DNA of 25,468 bases from Bacillota bacterium (lineage in GTDB: Bacteria > Bacillota > Bacilli > Desulfuribacillales > Desulfuribacillaceae). The position numbers and the translations under genes are program-made. Location of the stretch: NCBI GenBank assembly GCA_023388635.1, contig JAEWFW010000042.1:1-25468 (forward strand). The letters run 5' to 3'. The notes under the pieces were generated by a model that did no database searches, had not been told where the DNA came from, and saw nothing but the letters and a program-made list of their open reading frames with translations. Shown here piece after piece: positions 1-7,640 of this stretch (its first letter is position 1; every line of letters starts with the position of its first letter).

Positions 1-308
1 CATTTCAACAAAGATATTTTGGACAAAAGGCGGCTTAAAAAAGGCTAGAATTATGGGGTTTTAAGCAATACTGCGAATTAGGCAGAAAACCTAACTCTGG
101 ACTGTCTGTTTTATCGGGAAAACCTCACTCTTTCGGGAGTGTTCTTTTGTTGGATGGGCTATATTTGTGTCTATTGTAGCAGATAAGCAGCATGGGAGAC
201 AAATAGAAAATGCAAGAGGTATATATAAATTCATCTTCTGTCTTTAATATAAGGCGTGCAATATGTTATAATAAAAGAGATTTTCTTGGGGAAACGAGGT
301 AGGTTGTC
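1..308. other. Intergenic region upstream of ypfA; no gene recognised
   Basis: I see no convincing coding sequence in this first 308 bases. It holds a weak hairpin (CACTC at 126-130 with GAGTG at 137-141, followed by an interrupted T-run) that might end an upstream transcript. An extended -10 promoter for ypfA lies near its right end. In Bacillus the gene before ypfA is ypeB, but no ypeB end can be identified here. Confidence 0.5.
264..272 (+). promoter_or_regulatory. Extended -10 promoter element for ypfA-ypfB
   Basis: TGTTATAAT at 264-272 is an exact extended -10 element (TGN followed by TATAAT), 37 bases before the ypfA start. The -35 region at 17-base spacing (TTAATA, 244-249) is poor, which is normal for extended -10 promoters. 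A start site near 279 would give a 30-base leader containing the GAGGTAGG ribosome-binding site at 296-303. This is inferred from motif match only. Confidence 0.5.
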
Positions 309-965
309 ATGTACGCTGTGAATATGCCTTTATTTATGGAAACGACTGGAACAGAGGAGAAGAAAGTTTATAAGGCACGAATCGCCGATATTAAGGAGAA
401 CTCGATTTATATAGAGATGCCATTTAATGAAGAGAGCAGAAGATTTGAGTCTCCAAGCGAGGGTACAAATCTACGAGTTTGGTTTTACGGAGCGGATCAA
501 GCGAGGGCACATTTCGATACGCGAGTTACAGGTAAAGTAGAGGAAGATATCTCGATGATTACGGTTGCAAGACCTAAAATGGAAGATATACATAAAACAC
601 AAAGACGCAACTTTGTGCGTGTACCGACGACGGTTGAGGCTGCCATTGAAATTGAAACGAGTAAAGGAAAAGTCACCTTTTTGTGCAAAACGGAAGATGT
701 GAGCGGCGGCGGTTTTTCTGTAAAGTTTAATCAGGATATTAAATTTAAAATAGCGGATAAAGGCACGGCATGGCTGGTCTTACCGCGTAAAAATAAACAA
801 ATGGTGCATGCGTTTGTGGAAATTGAGACAATACGTGTCAATTATCCGGAAGAGCCCAAGCATTTGGCGTGGGCATCTTTTAAACTGATTAAATTAAAGG
901 AAGCAGAAAGAAGTAAGATTATTCAATACACTTATGAGCGACAAATCGATCTGTATGGGAAATAG
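309..965 (+). CDS. ypfA: YpfA/MotI-type flagellar brake, PilZ c-di-GMP receptor
   Basis: This 218-residue protein has the two-domain plan of the YcgR/YpfA family: an N-terminal YcgR-like beta domain (about residues 5-90) and a C-terminal PilZ domain (about 97-210). The c-di-GMP-binding signature is intact: RxxxR at R100-R104 within QRRNFVRVP, and DVSGGG at 130-135. In Bacillus subtilis the homologue (YpfA, also MotI/DgrA) binds c-di-GMP and inhibits flagellar rotation by acting on MotA; that role is inferred here. The start is the ATG at 309 with GAGGTAGG upstream. It is followed by ypfB and cmk, the Bacillus order. The chemoreceptor at 5.5-7.5 kb agrees with a motile cell. Confidence 0.88.
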   Translation: MYAVNMPLFMETTGTEEKKVYKARIADIKENSIYIEMPFNEESRRFESPSEGTNLRVWFYGADQARAHFDTRVTGKVEEDISMITVARPKMEDIHKTQRRNFVRVPTTVEAAIEIETSKGKVTFLCKTEDVSGGGFSVKFNQDIKFKIADKGTAWLVLPRKNKQMVHAFVEIETIRVNYPEEPKHLAWASFKLIKLKEAERSKIIQYTYERQIDLYGK

Positions 966-1030
966 ATTGTAGACAGTGCATGTATAAACAGTATTCCTCT
1001 TGCCCAAAATAGTTGGCGGAGGGATTGATT

Positions 1031-1252
1031 ATGAATCAATGGAATAGGGATTCAGAACGTATAAAAAATTTTTTCCTACCGATAGAGGGATTGCTACAGC
1101 GAGCGGTCGTACTGTTAGCATGTCTGTTAGTGGTATTTCAATTTCTAGTCTTATCTGCTGTGACTCGCCCGTATTTCAGCGTTGTGGATCGAGTAGAAGG
1201 TGAGAACGTCCAAGGAATTGAAATCGTGCCTGCTTCTCGGTTGACTGAATAA
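1031..1252 (+). CDS. ypfB: YpfB-like small membrane protein (DUF5359)
   Basis: This is a 73-residue protein with one strong hydrophobic segment (about residues 22-42, rich in L, V and A), a charged N-terminus and a short C-terminal tail predicted outside the membrane. Size, topology and position between ypfA and cmk match YpfB of Bacillus (DUF5359), whose function is unknown. I chose the ATG at 1031 because GGCGGAGGG at 1017-1025 is a fitting ribosome-binding site. A longer reading from TTG at 1013 would place that site inside the gene. It probably shares a transcript with ypfA. Confidence 0.72.
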   Translation: MNQWNRDSERIKNFFLPIEGLLQRAVVLLACLLVVFQFLVLSAVTRPYFSVVDRVEGENVQGIEIVPASRLTE

Positions 1253-1409
1253 ACTAGATTTCTCAGGCATCTGATCTTCGGTTGCAGCTTGCAATATGTA
1301 CAGGGCTGTGTTATGCTTGTAAAGAAATGTATAATTTAAATGTTGCCGCTACTTTTCAGGGGTCGAGTGTATCTCATACAAAGCAAATGAAATAGTATTG
1401 TACGCAGAT

Positions 1410-1434
1410 AGCAGACTTCAGGTCTGCTTTTTTA
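1410..1434 (+). terminator. Intrinsic terminator or attenuator just before cmk
   Basis: AGCAGAC (1410-1416) pairs with GTCTGCT (1422-1428) across a five-base loop and runs into TTTTTT. The seven-base-pair stem plus U-tract is a classic rho-independent terminator. It lies 158 bases after ypfB and ends about 16 bases before the cmk start, overlapping the approach to the cmk ribosome-binding site (AGGAGG, 1439-1444). No promoter fits between it and cmk, so cmk must be reached by readthrough or by regulated antitermination. Confidence 0.75.
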
Positions 1435-1450
1435 GTTTAGGAGGAATCTA

Positions 1451-2131
1451 ATGGTACCCCACATTAACGTCGCAATTGATGGACCGGCTGGTGCAGGAAA
1501 GAGTACGGTTGCCCGCAAACTTGCTGAGAAATTAGGAAATCCATACATATATGTTGACACCGGTGCGCTGTACAGAGGGATTACGTATCAAGCACAGAAA
1601 TATGATGTAGATATTCAGGATCAAGAGCAAGTACTTGCCCTTGCCGAGCAAATGAAGATGGATTTTGACAGTGATTATCGGTTGTGGATTGACGGTGTTT
1701 TACGTGCCGAGGAAATTCGCACACCGGAAGTCAGCCGTAACGTCTCAATCGTCGCTGCCTATGCCGGCATCAGACAGTATGTACTTGAATTTTTGAAGCA
1801 ATTAGCTATGGATGGCGGTGTCGTCATGGATGGGCGAGATATCGGCATGTATGTCTTGCCGAATGCGGAAGTGAAGATCTTTCTTACGGCGAGTATTGAC
1901 GAACGAGCTGCCAGACGAATGGCTGAATTGCAGGGGAAAAATTATGCGTTGGATATTGAGACGATGAAGAAAGAAATTCAAGAACGCGATGATTTGGATA
2001 CAGGGCGAGAGATATCTCCGCTTGTACAAGCACCAGATGCGATTCTCATCGATACGACCAACCTGCAAATTGATGAAGTAGTTGAGAAGATTTATGAAAT
2101 TTGTCGGCGGAGTATGAGGGATGCGCAGTGA
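1451..2131 (+). CDS. cmk: Cytidylate kinase
   Basis: This 226-residue protein phosphorylates CMP and dCMP with ATP in pyrimidine nucleotide recycling in the cytosol. The P-loop GPAGAGKST is at residues 11-19, the substrate-binding DTGALYR at 36-42, and the conserved DGRDIG at 127-132; the insertion typical of bacterial CMP kinases follows. Length is normal for the family. The ATG at 1451 follows AGGAGG with good spacing. It lies in the conserved cmk-to-S1 neighbourhood. The next gene overlaps its stop by four bases (GTGA), implying translational coupling. The terminator immediately upstream is unusual for a housekeeping gene. Confidence 0.96.
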   Translation: MVPHINVAIDGPAGAGKSTVARKLAEKLGNPYIYVDTGALYRGITYQAQKYDVDIQDQEQVLALAEQMKMDFDSDYRLWIDGVLRAEEIRTPEVSRNVSIVAAYAGIRQYVLEFLKQLAMDGGVVMDGRDIGMYVLPNAEVKIFLTASIDERAARRMAELQGKNYALDIETMKKEIQERDDLDTGREISPLVQAPDAILIDTTNLQIDEVVEKIYEICRRSMRDAQ

Positions 2132-2325
2132 TTTTTGATCTGATTGCCATCGTAGTATTCTTTTTAGCCGTTATTGGTATATTGTTTTCCGGAAAATTCG
2201 TTTTACGCTATTTAGTGAAACGAGGGAAAAACTTCAATCAGATAAAAATTTTGGTATGGAATTATTTTGTTCTATCCATACTATGTTTAGCGGCAGGCTT
2301 AAGTATTATTCTATGGCTATACTAG
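2128..2325 (+). CDS. Small two-helix membrane protein of unknown function
   Basis: This 65-residue protein has two hydrophobic helices (about residues 3-25 and 43-64) separated by a basic loop containing KRGKNFNQIK. I do not recognise a family. I chose GTG at 2128 because it overlaps the cmk stop codon (GTGA) and has GAGGG upstream at 2115-2119; a longer TTG start at 2101 is possible. In many Bacillota the gene between cmk and the S1/IspH gene is plsC, a lysophosphatidate acyltransferase; here only this short protein occupies that slot. It ends 33 bases before ispH-S1, so the three are probably co-transcribed. Confidence 0.62.
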   Translation: MIFDLIAIVVFFLAVIGILFSGKFVLRYLVKRGKNFNQIKILVWNYFVLSILCLAAGLSIILWLY

Positions 2326-2358
2326 ATAATAGAATTTTTGTGTGGGATGTGGAGAATC

Positions 2359-4362
2359 ATGGCAGTTAAAGTGGCAAAGTACTCTGGTTTTTGTAAAGGT
2401 GTAAAACGCGCGATTGACACTGCCAAATTGGTCGGTCAGGAATATAATAAAGTTGTGACCCTCGGTCCGATTGTCCACAATCAGTATGTCGTCGATGATT
2501 TGGCAAAATACGGAGTCGGTGTACTTGACTCTGAGGCTGATTTGCAAACGATGCAGAATGACACAGCCGTCGTTTTGCGTTCTCATGGAGTGGCAGAAAG
2601 CACTTATCGCATGTTAGATGAACATCACATTACATATATTGATGCGACATGTCCGTTTGTCAAGGCGGTACATCAACTGGCGTCTAAAGCACATTCGGAG
2701 CAGAAACATGTCATTATAGTCGGCGATCCTAAACATCCGGAAGTCATCGGGATTGTAGGCTGGACCGACGAAAAGGGTTATGTGGTTAAAAACTTGGATG
2801 ATGTCTACAACCTTCCGAACTTGGAAGGTGAAATAGTAGTAGTTGCACAAACGACACAGACAGGAGAGAACTGGAATGCTGTAGTGGAAGCGTTGCAAGA
2901 TCGTTACGCACAGGTTAAGACATACAATACGATTTGCAAAGCGACTTCAGAACGCCAGACTGCGACAATCGAATTGGCAAAAGAAGTGGATTTGATGTTA
3001 GTCGTCGGCAGTTACAGCAGTTCAAATACGAAGAAGTTAGCTCAAGTTTGTGAAGTGGAAGGCACAGAGACATATCAGATTGAGTCTTGCGCTGATATTC
3101 AAAGATCTTGGTTTCACAAAGGTATTAAAAATATTGGAATAACAGCAGGTGCGTCAACACCTGATTGGGTACTCAAGGAGGTTGTTCATATGGTAGAAGA
3201 AATGCAGAATCAAACAGAAGAAATGCAAGTAGGCGAGATGAAGACTCTTAATGAGGGAGACATCGTAAAAGGAACAGTAACAAAGGTAGAAGATAATCAG
3301 GTGACTGTTGACGTCGGCTACAAATATGACGGTATTATTCCTATCGGTGAATTGTCTAGTTTGCACATCGAAACTGCTAACGATGCAGTCAAAGTCGGTG
3401 ATGAAATCGAGCTGGAAGTGCTTCGCATCAATGACGATAAGGATAAGTTGATTTTATCGAAGAAAACAGTTGATGGCAAACGCGCTTGGGAAGTATTGCA
3501 ACAGAAGTTTGACAACAAAGAAAGTCTTGAAGTTGTTGTTGCTGATGTAGTAAAAGGTGGATTAGTTGTCGATTTGGGAGTCCGCGGTTTTATTCCGGCT
3601 TCCCATGTGGAAAGACATTTTGTTGAAGATTTCAGTGATTATAAAGGACGTACATTGCAAGTAAAAATTATCGAGTTTGATCGTGAAGCGAATAAGGTGA
3701 TCCTATCACAAAAAGCTGTGCTTGATGAAAAAGCGGAGCATGAAAAGAAAGAAGTCATTAACCGTCTAAAAGTTGGAGCGGTGATTGAAGGAACTGTTCA
3801 GCGTTTAACTGATTTCGGAGCATTTGTCGATGTCGGAGGAATTGATGGCTTGATTCATGTGTCAGAGCTTGCATGGTATAGAGTAGACCATCCTTCCGAT
3901 GTTGTAAAAGAAGGGGACACGGTGAACGTGAAAATTCTCGGTGTCGATTCTGAGAATGAGCGCATTAGCTTAAGTTTAAAGGCGGCGCAGCCGAGTCCGT
4001 GGGATGAGATTACGGCAAAAACCAAGGTCGGCGATATTTTACAAGGAACTGTCAAACGACTTGTCAGCTTCGGAGCATTTGTTGAATTGTTCCCTGGAGT
4101 AGAGGGATTGGTTCACATTTCCGAGATATCAGCCAATCACATTGGAACACCTGGCGACGTATTACAGACGGGGCAGACTGTTGATGTGAAGGTTCTCGAT
4201 ATCAATACGGACGAAAAACGCGTCAGTCTGAGCATTCGCCAGACGATCGAAGAGGAGCCGGCGGAAGAGATAGAACATATTGACATGCGTAAAGTCGGCG
4301 AACAGACGACATATACATTGGGCGATATGATCGGTGATAAATTAAAAAAATTACAACAGTAA
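2359..4362 (+). CDS. ispH: IspH-ribosomal protein S1 fusion (HMBPP reductase plus four S1 domains)
   Basis: The first ~280 residues are 4-hydroxy-3-methylbut-2-enyl diphosphate reductase, the last step of the MEP isoprenoid pathway. The three [4Fe-4S] ligands are visible: C12 in GFCKGV, C98 in DATCPF and C193 in NTICKATSERQ, with conserved H40 and H76. From about residue 294 come four S1 RNA-binding repeats (about 296-370, 390-456, 472-542, 557-628), each ending in a motif like RISLSLKA. Fusions of this kind are annotated in Clostridia and some other Bacillota. The start at ATG 2359 matches the normal IspH N-terminus; upstream in-frame TTG 2338 and ATG 2347 are alternatives. An internal ribosome-binding site and ATG at the joint may also yield free S1. 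Confidence 0.95.
   Translation: MAVKVAKYSGFCKGVKRAIDTAKLVGQEYNKVVTLGPIVHNQYVVDDLAKYGVGVLDSEADLQTMQNDTAVVLRSHGVAESTYRMLDEHHITYIDATCPFVKAVHQLASKAHSEQKHVIIVGDPKHPEVIGIVGWTDEKGYVVKNLDDVYNLPNLEGEIVVVAQTTQTGENWNAVVEALQDRYAQVKTYNTICKATSERQTATIELAKEVDLMLVVGSYSSSNTKKLAQVCEVEGTETYQIESCADIQRSWFHKGIKNIGITAGASTPDWVLKEVVHMVEEMQNQTEEMQVGEMKTLNEGDIVKGTVTKVEDNQVTVDVGYKYDGIIPIGELSSLHIETANDAVKVGDEIELEVLRINDDKDKLILSKKTVDGKRAWEVLQQKFDNKESLEVVVADVVKGGLVVDLGVRGFIPASHVERHFVEDFSDYKGRTLQVKIIEFDREANKVILSQKAVLDEKAEHEKKEVINRLKVGAVIEGTVQRLTDFGAFVDVGGIDGLIHVSELAWYRVDHPSDVVKEGDTVNVKILGVDSENERISLSLKAAQPSPWDEITAKTKVGDILQGTVKRLVSFGAFVELFPGVEGLVHISEISANHIGTPGDVLQTGQTVDVKVLDINTDEKRVSLSIRQTIEEEPAEEIEHIDMRKVGEQTTYTLGDMIGDKLKKLQQ
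3175..3192 (+). promoter_or_regulatory. Internal ribosome-binding site and ATG at the IspH/S1 joint
   Basis: AAGGAGGT at 3175-3182 is a near-perfect Shine-Dalgarno sequence. An in-frame ATG follows at 3190, giving eight bases of spacing. The ATG is codon 278, exactly where the IspH domain ends, and the protein from there begins MVEEMQNQTEEMQ. This resembles the short acidic start of stand-alone S1-like proteins such as Bacillus YpfD. Internal initiation would yield a roughly 390-residue S1 protein. The bases also encode Lys-Glu-Val in IspH, so chance is not excluded. Confidence 0.5.
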
Positions 4363-4390
4363 TATCCCAGTAAACATATTACATTGATTG

Positions 4391-4430
4391 ACTAGCCATA
4401 GAAACTGTAGTTTTTATGGCTAGTTTTCTT
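4391..4430 (+). terminator. Intrinsic terminator after ispH-S1
   Basis: ACTAGCCATA (4391-4400) pairs perfectly with TATGGCTAGT (4415-4424), with a further small AAAC/GTTT pairing inside the loop, and runs into TTTTCTTTGATTTTTT. It closes the cmk-to-S1 transcription unit. Confidence 0.85.
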
Positions 4431-4475
4431 TGATTTTTTAGATATTTTTTAGATATTGAGGAGGGGCTACCTATT

Positions 4476-5318
4476 ATGTTGCGAGTTACGTCATTAATTG
4501 AAAATCAGAGTCATTCAGAAGAACTCTATGCAGAGCATGGACTGTCTTTATATATTGAGAAAGATGACCAGCACTATCTTGTGGATACAGGGGAGACTAG
4601 CCGCTTCATGGCAAATGCTCTGAAAATGGGAATTGACCTAAAAAAGCTCGACGGTGTTATTATCACTCATAACCATTCTGATCATATCGGAGGGCTAGAA
4701 TCTTTACTCGAATACAACAAAGATGTAAAGGTCTACATAAAAAGTGCAGCTCGAAGCGAATTTTACTATAAGAAACTGTTTTTTAAGAAATATATCGGCG
4801 GGGCAAAAGAATTATTTTCTAAATATGCAGATCGTTTTATATTTGTAGATGATGAATTACGGATTGCCCAAGATATGATACTGCTGTCAAATACCCAGAT
4901 GGACAAAGAATATTTTTGTAAAGATGCTAGCCTACTAGAGAAAAAGCAGGGTTTGCTAGTGCCTGACAACTTTCAACATGAGCTTTTCCTCGTCATTGAA
5001 CAAGAGCAAAATGTAGTCATTATCAGTAGCTGTAGTCACAATGGGGTTGTGAATATTGTCAATACTGTTAAGGATAAATACAGGGACAAAGAAATTTCCC
5101 ATATTATCGGAGGATTTCATATGATGGGATTCGGAATCCGTGCCAATAATTGTTCAGACGACTATATCAAGGAAGTGGCGGAAATCCTCGACCAATCTTG
5201 TAAAGGAGTAGTACATACTTGCCATTGTACCGGGAAACCGGCGTATGATATCATGAGAAAACATGTCGGCGATAAAATCTCCTATTTCGACACCGGCAGT
5301 AAGATTGTTTTACGCTAA
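4476..5318 (+). CDS. Metallo-beta-lactamase-fold hydrolase, COG1237 type
   Basis: This 280-residue soluble protein has the binuclear metal motif THNHSDH at residues 64-70 (H65, H67, D69, H70). Further candidate ligands follow in SSCSHNGVVN, in GGFHMMGF and in the C-terminal HTCHCTG. This arrangement fits the COG1237 subgroup, which includes archaeal enzymes annotated in methanopterin precursor synthesis. Most bacterial members have no assigned substrate, so only a zinc or iron hydrolase can be claimed. The ATG at 4476 follows GAGGAGGGG with ten-base spacing. It stands alone between the ispH-S1 terminator and the convergent chemoreceptor gene. The Bacillus neighbourhood usually has no such gene here. 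Confidence 0.82.
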   Translation: MLRVTSLIENQSHSEELYAEHGLSLYIEKDDQHYLVDTGETSRFMANALKMGIDLKKLDGVIITHNHSDHIGGLESLLEYNKDVKVYIKSAARSEFYYKKLFFKKYIGGAKELFSKYADRFIFVDDELRIAQDMILLSNTQMDKEYFCKDASLLEKKQGLLVPDNFQHELFLVIEQEQNVVIISSCSHNGVVNIVNTVKDKYRDKEISHIIGGFHMMGFGIRANNCSDDYIKEVAEILDQSCKGVVHTCHCTGKPAYDIMRKHVGDKISYFDTGSKIVLR

Positions 5319-5516
5319 ATGCACTTATCGCTTTATAAAGAATTGAAATAACGCAGGTTTGTCGATTTTATTGGAATATTGTCATATTAAGGACCGGATA
5401 AAAAAGGGAATAGACGCATTATGTAGACTTATTATTTGAGAATCATTTTAGAAGTGTTTGTTAGACTGTAAAATGATAATATTCCAATTTATAGTCATTC
5501 GTGGAGGTATATTATG

Positions 5517-5544
5517 AAGGATAATTTGTTATTATCTTTTGTTA
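5517..5544 (+). repeat. Left copy of 28-bp perfect inverted repeat flanking the MCP gene
   Basis: The 28 bases at 5517-5544 are the exact reverse complement of 7613-7640; identity stops immediately on both sides. The inner edge of this copy coincides with the TAA stop of the minus-strand chemoreceptor gene (5544-5542). The repeat contains an imperfect dyad (GATAAT, five bases, ATTATC). Just outside is GGAGG (5503-5507) and an ATG (5514) reading into the repeat, giving a 12-residue reading frame that ends at 5552. Confidence 0.9.
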
Positions 5545-7530
5545 TACTTTGAATTTCATAATAATTGCTTGCAGATTTTGAGATAAATTCGCTAAATTTT
5601 CACTGGCATCGGCAATTTCTTCGATAGAAGCTGTCTGTTCTTCCATAGATGCAGTTACTTGTTCGGTTGAAGCCGAATTTTCTTCTGCGATGGCGGATAG
5701 GTTTTGCAAAGTACTGATGATCTCATTTTTCATTGTTTGCATTTTTCCCCCGGAGGCATTTAATTGCTCGACTGCTTTAACGGCATCTTTCATCGCCTCT
5801 GCTATAGCAACGTATTTATCTTTATTATTGATGACGCTAGCTGCTTGTTCCTTAGCAATAGCAGCAACTCTTTCTATTGTTTTTACGGCACCTTGGGCAT
5901 TTTGCTGTAGTTCATTAACCATTTCATCAATAACTTTGGTCGAATCCGAGGATTGCTCCGCTAGTTTTTTGATTTCTTCTGCAACAACTGAAAATCCGCG
6001 TCCTGCTTCACCGGCGCGAGCCGCCTCGATTGCGGCATTTAACGCCAATAAATTAGTCTGTTCTGCAATGGCTGCAATCACGTTGCTTGCTTGCCCGATT
6101 TTATTGGAACTTTCATTCGTTTTTAAAATAATTTCATGGATCTCTTGGGTCGCTCCGTTGTTTTCTTCCGTTATTTTAGTTAAAGTATTGATCTCTTTTA
6201 GACCTTCTTCTACAACTTCTGCGACTCTACTGGAAGCCATATTCAAATTTTTTGCATGGTTAAGATCGTTTTCAATACATTCTCCCAAGGAAGCTGCTTT
6301 ATCGGAACCGTTTTCGGTGTTTTGTGCCTGTTCGGAAGCTCCTTTTGCAACCTCTTCGATGGTTTTTGATATTTCTTCTGCGGCAGTGGCTGCTTGTTGA
6401 GCAGAGGCTGTCAATTCCTCTGACGAGGCGGCTACTTGTTCGGAAGAACGACTGATTTCGCGAACGATTTCTCTCAGGCTGTTCGATATCGTTTGAATTG
6501 CCGTTGCCAGTGCTCCAATCTCATCTTTTTTATTCAGGTACATTTCTGGAATATCGGCTGTAATATCCAGAGATGCTATTTTCTCTGAGTGCTTGACTGT
6601 TTCAATAATTGGTTGGGTAAGGGCATTACCAATCAGATATGTAAAGACAACGCTCACTAGCAAAATAACAGCGGTAGTGATTGCTATATTCATTTGTAAA
6701 ACCGGGATAGCGGATAAAACTTCATCTCTATTTGCAGTAATGAGTAAAGTCCAATTACTGCCTGCGACAGGTGCGTATGCTGCATATAATTCTCGGTTTT
6801 GATAAACATATTCGCCGATGCCCTCTTGCTCTGCCAAGGCTTTTGCCAGCAATGTGGCTAACGGTCTCAGGCTTTCATCGGTCTTTACCTGCTCAATGGG
6901 ATTAAATTGGCTGGTTACCATATCTCTATCAGGATGACCGACGATTGTGCCGCCAGTGTTAATCAAATAACCGTATCCTTTTTCGCCAAAGCTGATATCC
7001 TGTGCAATATCACTTAAGGCATTTCCGTCTCTGCGACCAATCAGAACGCCGACTACGTTACCGGCGCTTTCGATAGGAGTGGCGTACATTAACACGACCT
7101 CATTCGTCACACGACTGAGGATTAGATCAGATACATTGGTTTCACCATTGAAAGCTTTTTTTACATAGTCTCTATCTCCTAATTGGCTTGTCGACCCACT
7201 CGCATAAAGAGCGGTGCCGTCAGGTAAAACAACTGCGAGGTCGAGGAAGGCAGTTTGTTCAACCATTCTCTGCAGAATAGGTTGCTGTATCTGCCACTCC
7301 ATGCTTTGGATATCCTCCCTTAATGCAAGTATTTCCAAAGATGCCTTTTGCGTTTCCAGCCGGTTCGCCGTTCGCTTTGCCGCCTCGGCTACTACAGAAA
7401 TGAGGGCTTTTTCTGCTTCTTTAGTCAGGGAGTCGCTGGCTCTTTGCAGAGAAATAACTCCTAAAACCGTAGAAGATAATAAAATTAGGACAGAAAAAAA
7501 TAATATTAGTTTCACTTTGATGCTTTTCAC
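5542..7530 (-). CDS. Methyl-accepting chemotaxis protein with periplasmic-type Cache sensor
   Basis: This 662-residue chemoreceptor has an N-terminal membrane helix (about 7-27), an extracellular double-Cache-like sensor (about 35-275, including DYVKKAFNGE and GYGYLINTGGTIVGHPD), a second helix (about 278-300), a HAMP domain (about 300-355) and a cytoplasmic signalling coiled coil. The conserved hairpin tip (EQTNLLALNAAIEAARAGE) lies near residue 500. It would signal to CheA/CheW; the ligand is unknown. GTG at 7530 is the start, preceded on its own strand by AAGGAG with seven-base spacing. It is the only minus-strand gene in the window and is enclosed exactly by a perfect 28-bp inverted repeat, so it may be an inserted or invertible cassette. 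Confidence 0.95.
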   Translation of the reverse strand: MKSIKVKLILFFSVLILLSSTVLGVISLQRASDSLTKEAEKALISVVAEAAKRTANRLETQKASLEILALREDIQSMEWQIQQPILQRMVEQTAFLDLAVVLPDGTALYASGSTSQLGDRDYVKKAFNGETNVSDLILSRVTNEVVLMYATPIESAGNVVGVLIGRRDGNALSDIAQDISFGEKGYGYLINTGGTIVGHPDRDMVTSQFNPIEQVKTDESLRPLATLLAKALAEQEGIGEYVYQNRELYAAYAPVAGSNWTLLITANRDEVLSAIPVLQMNIAITTAVILLVSVVFTYLIGNALTQPIIETVKHSEKIASLDITADIPEMYLNKKDEIGALATAIQTISNSLREIVREISRSSEQVAASSEELTASAQQAATAAEEISKTIEEVAKGASEQAQNTENGSDKAASLGECIENDLNHAKNLNMASSRVAEVVEEGLKEINTLTKITEENNGATQEIHEIILKTNESSNKIGQASNVIAAIAEQTNLLALNAAIEAARAGEAGRGFSVVAEEIKKLAEQSSDSTKVIDEMVNELQQNAQGAVKTIERVAAIAKEQAASVINNKDKYVAIAEAMKDAVKAVEQLNASGGKMQTMKNEIISTLQNLSAIAEENSASTEQVTASMEEQTASIEEIADASENLANLSQNLQAIIMKFKV

Positions 7531-7588
7531 ATAAATTCTCCTTCTATCAAGATTTCCACACTATGCTAAATCCAATATAAAGATTAGC

Positions 7589-7618
7589 ATATTAATGGAA
7601 TTTTTTTATATTTAACAA
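7589..7618 (-). promoter_or_regulatory. Possible promoter of the chemoreceptor gene
   Basis: On the minus strand, TTGTTA (7618-7613) and TAATAT (7594-7589) are spaced by 18 bases, each matching four of six sigma-A positions. The -35 hexamer is the inner end of the right inverted repeat. No clear sigma-D (TAAA...GCCGATAT) flagellar-class promoter was found. Confidence 0.3.
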
Positions 7619-7640
7619 AAGATAATAACAAATTATCCTT
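7613..7640 (-). repeat. Right copy of 28-bp perfect inverted repeat flanking the MCP gene
   Basis: Exact reverse complement of 5517-5544. It sits 82 bases upstream of the chemoreceptor GTG start. Together the two copies bound a 2068-bp segment (5545-7612) containing the whole receptor gene and its leader. No recombinase is encoded in the window. Confidence 0.9.

Noticed and set aside
126..145. Hairpin CACTC/GAGTG with a T-rich tail near the left end
   Set aside because: The stem is only five pairs and the T-run is interrupted; not strong enough to call a terminator.
2338..2358. Longer IspH start at TTG 2338 or ATG 2347
   Set aside because: IspH proteins begin at the equivalent of MAVKVAKYSGFCKGV; the extra residues match no family extension. 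The ribosome-binding site for 2359 is rather close, so this is not absolute.
5517..5544. Fur box in the 28-bp repeat
   Set aside because: Half-sites resemble Fur/PerR sites, but the five-base spacing fits neither the 7-1-7 Bacillus box nor the 19-bp consensus.
5514..5552. Thirteen-codon frame with a good GGAGG site (GGAGG at 5503-5507) reading into the left inverted repeat
   Set aside because: It is too short to support as a gene; it may be a truncated start or leader peptide. It is kept only as context for the inverted repeat.
5690..6400. Long plus-strand reading frame (236 codons) opposite the chemoreceptor gene
   Set aside because: It is antisense to a clear MCP signalling domain, has Ser/Ala-rich composition expected from the complementary strand, no ribosome-binding site and no recognisable domain.
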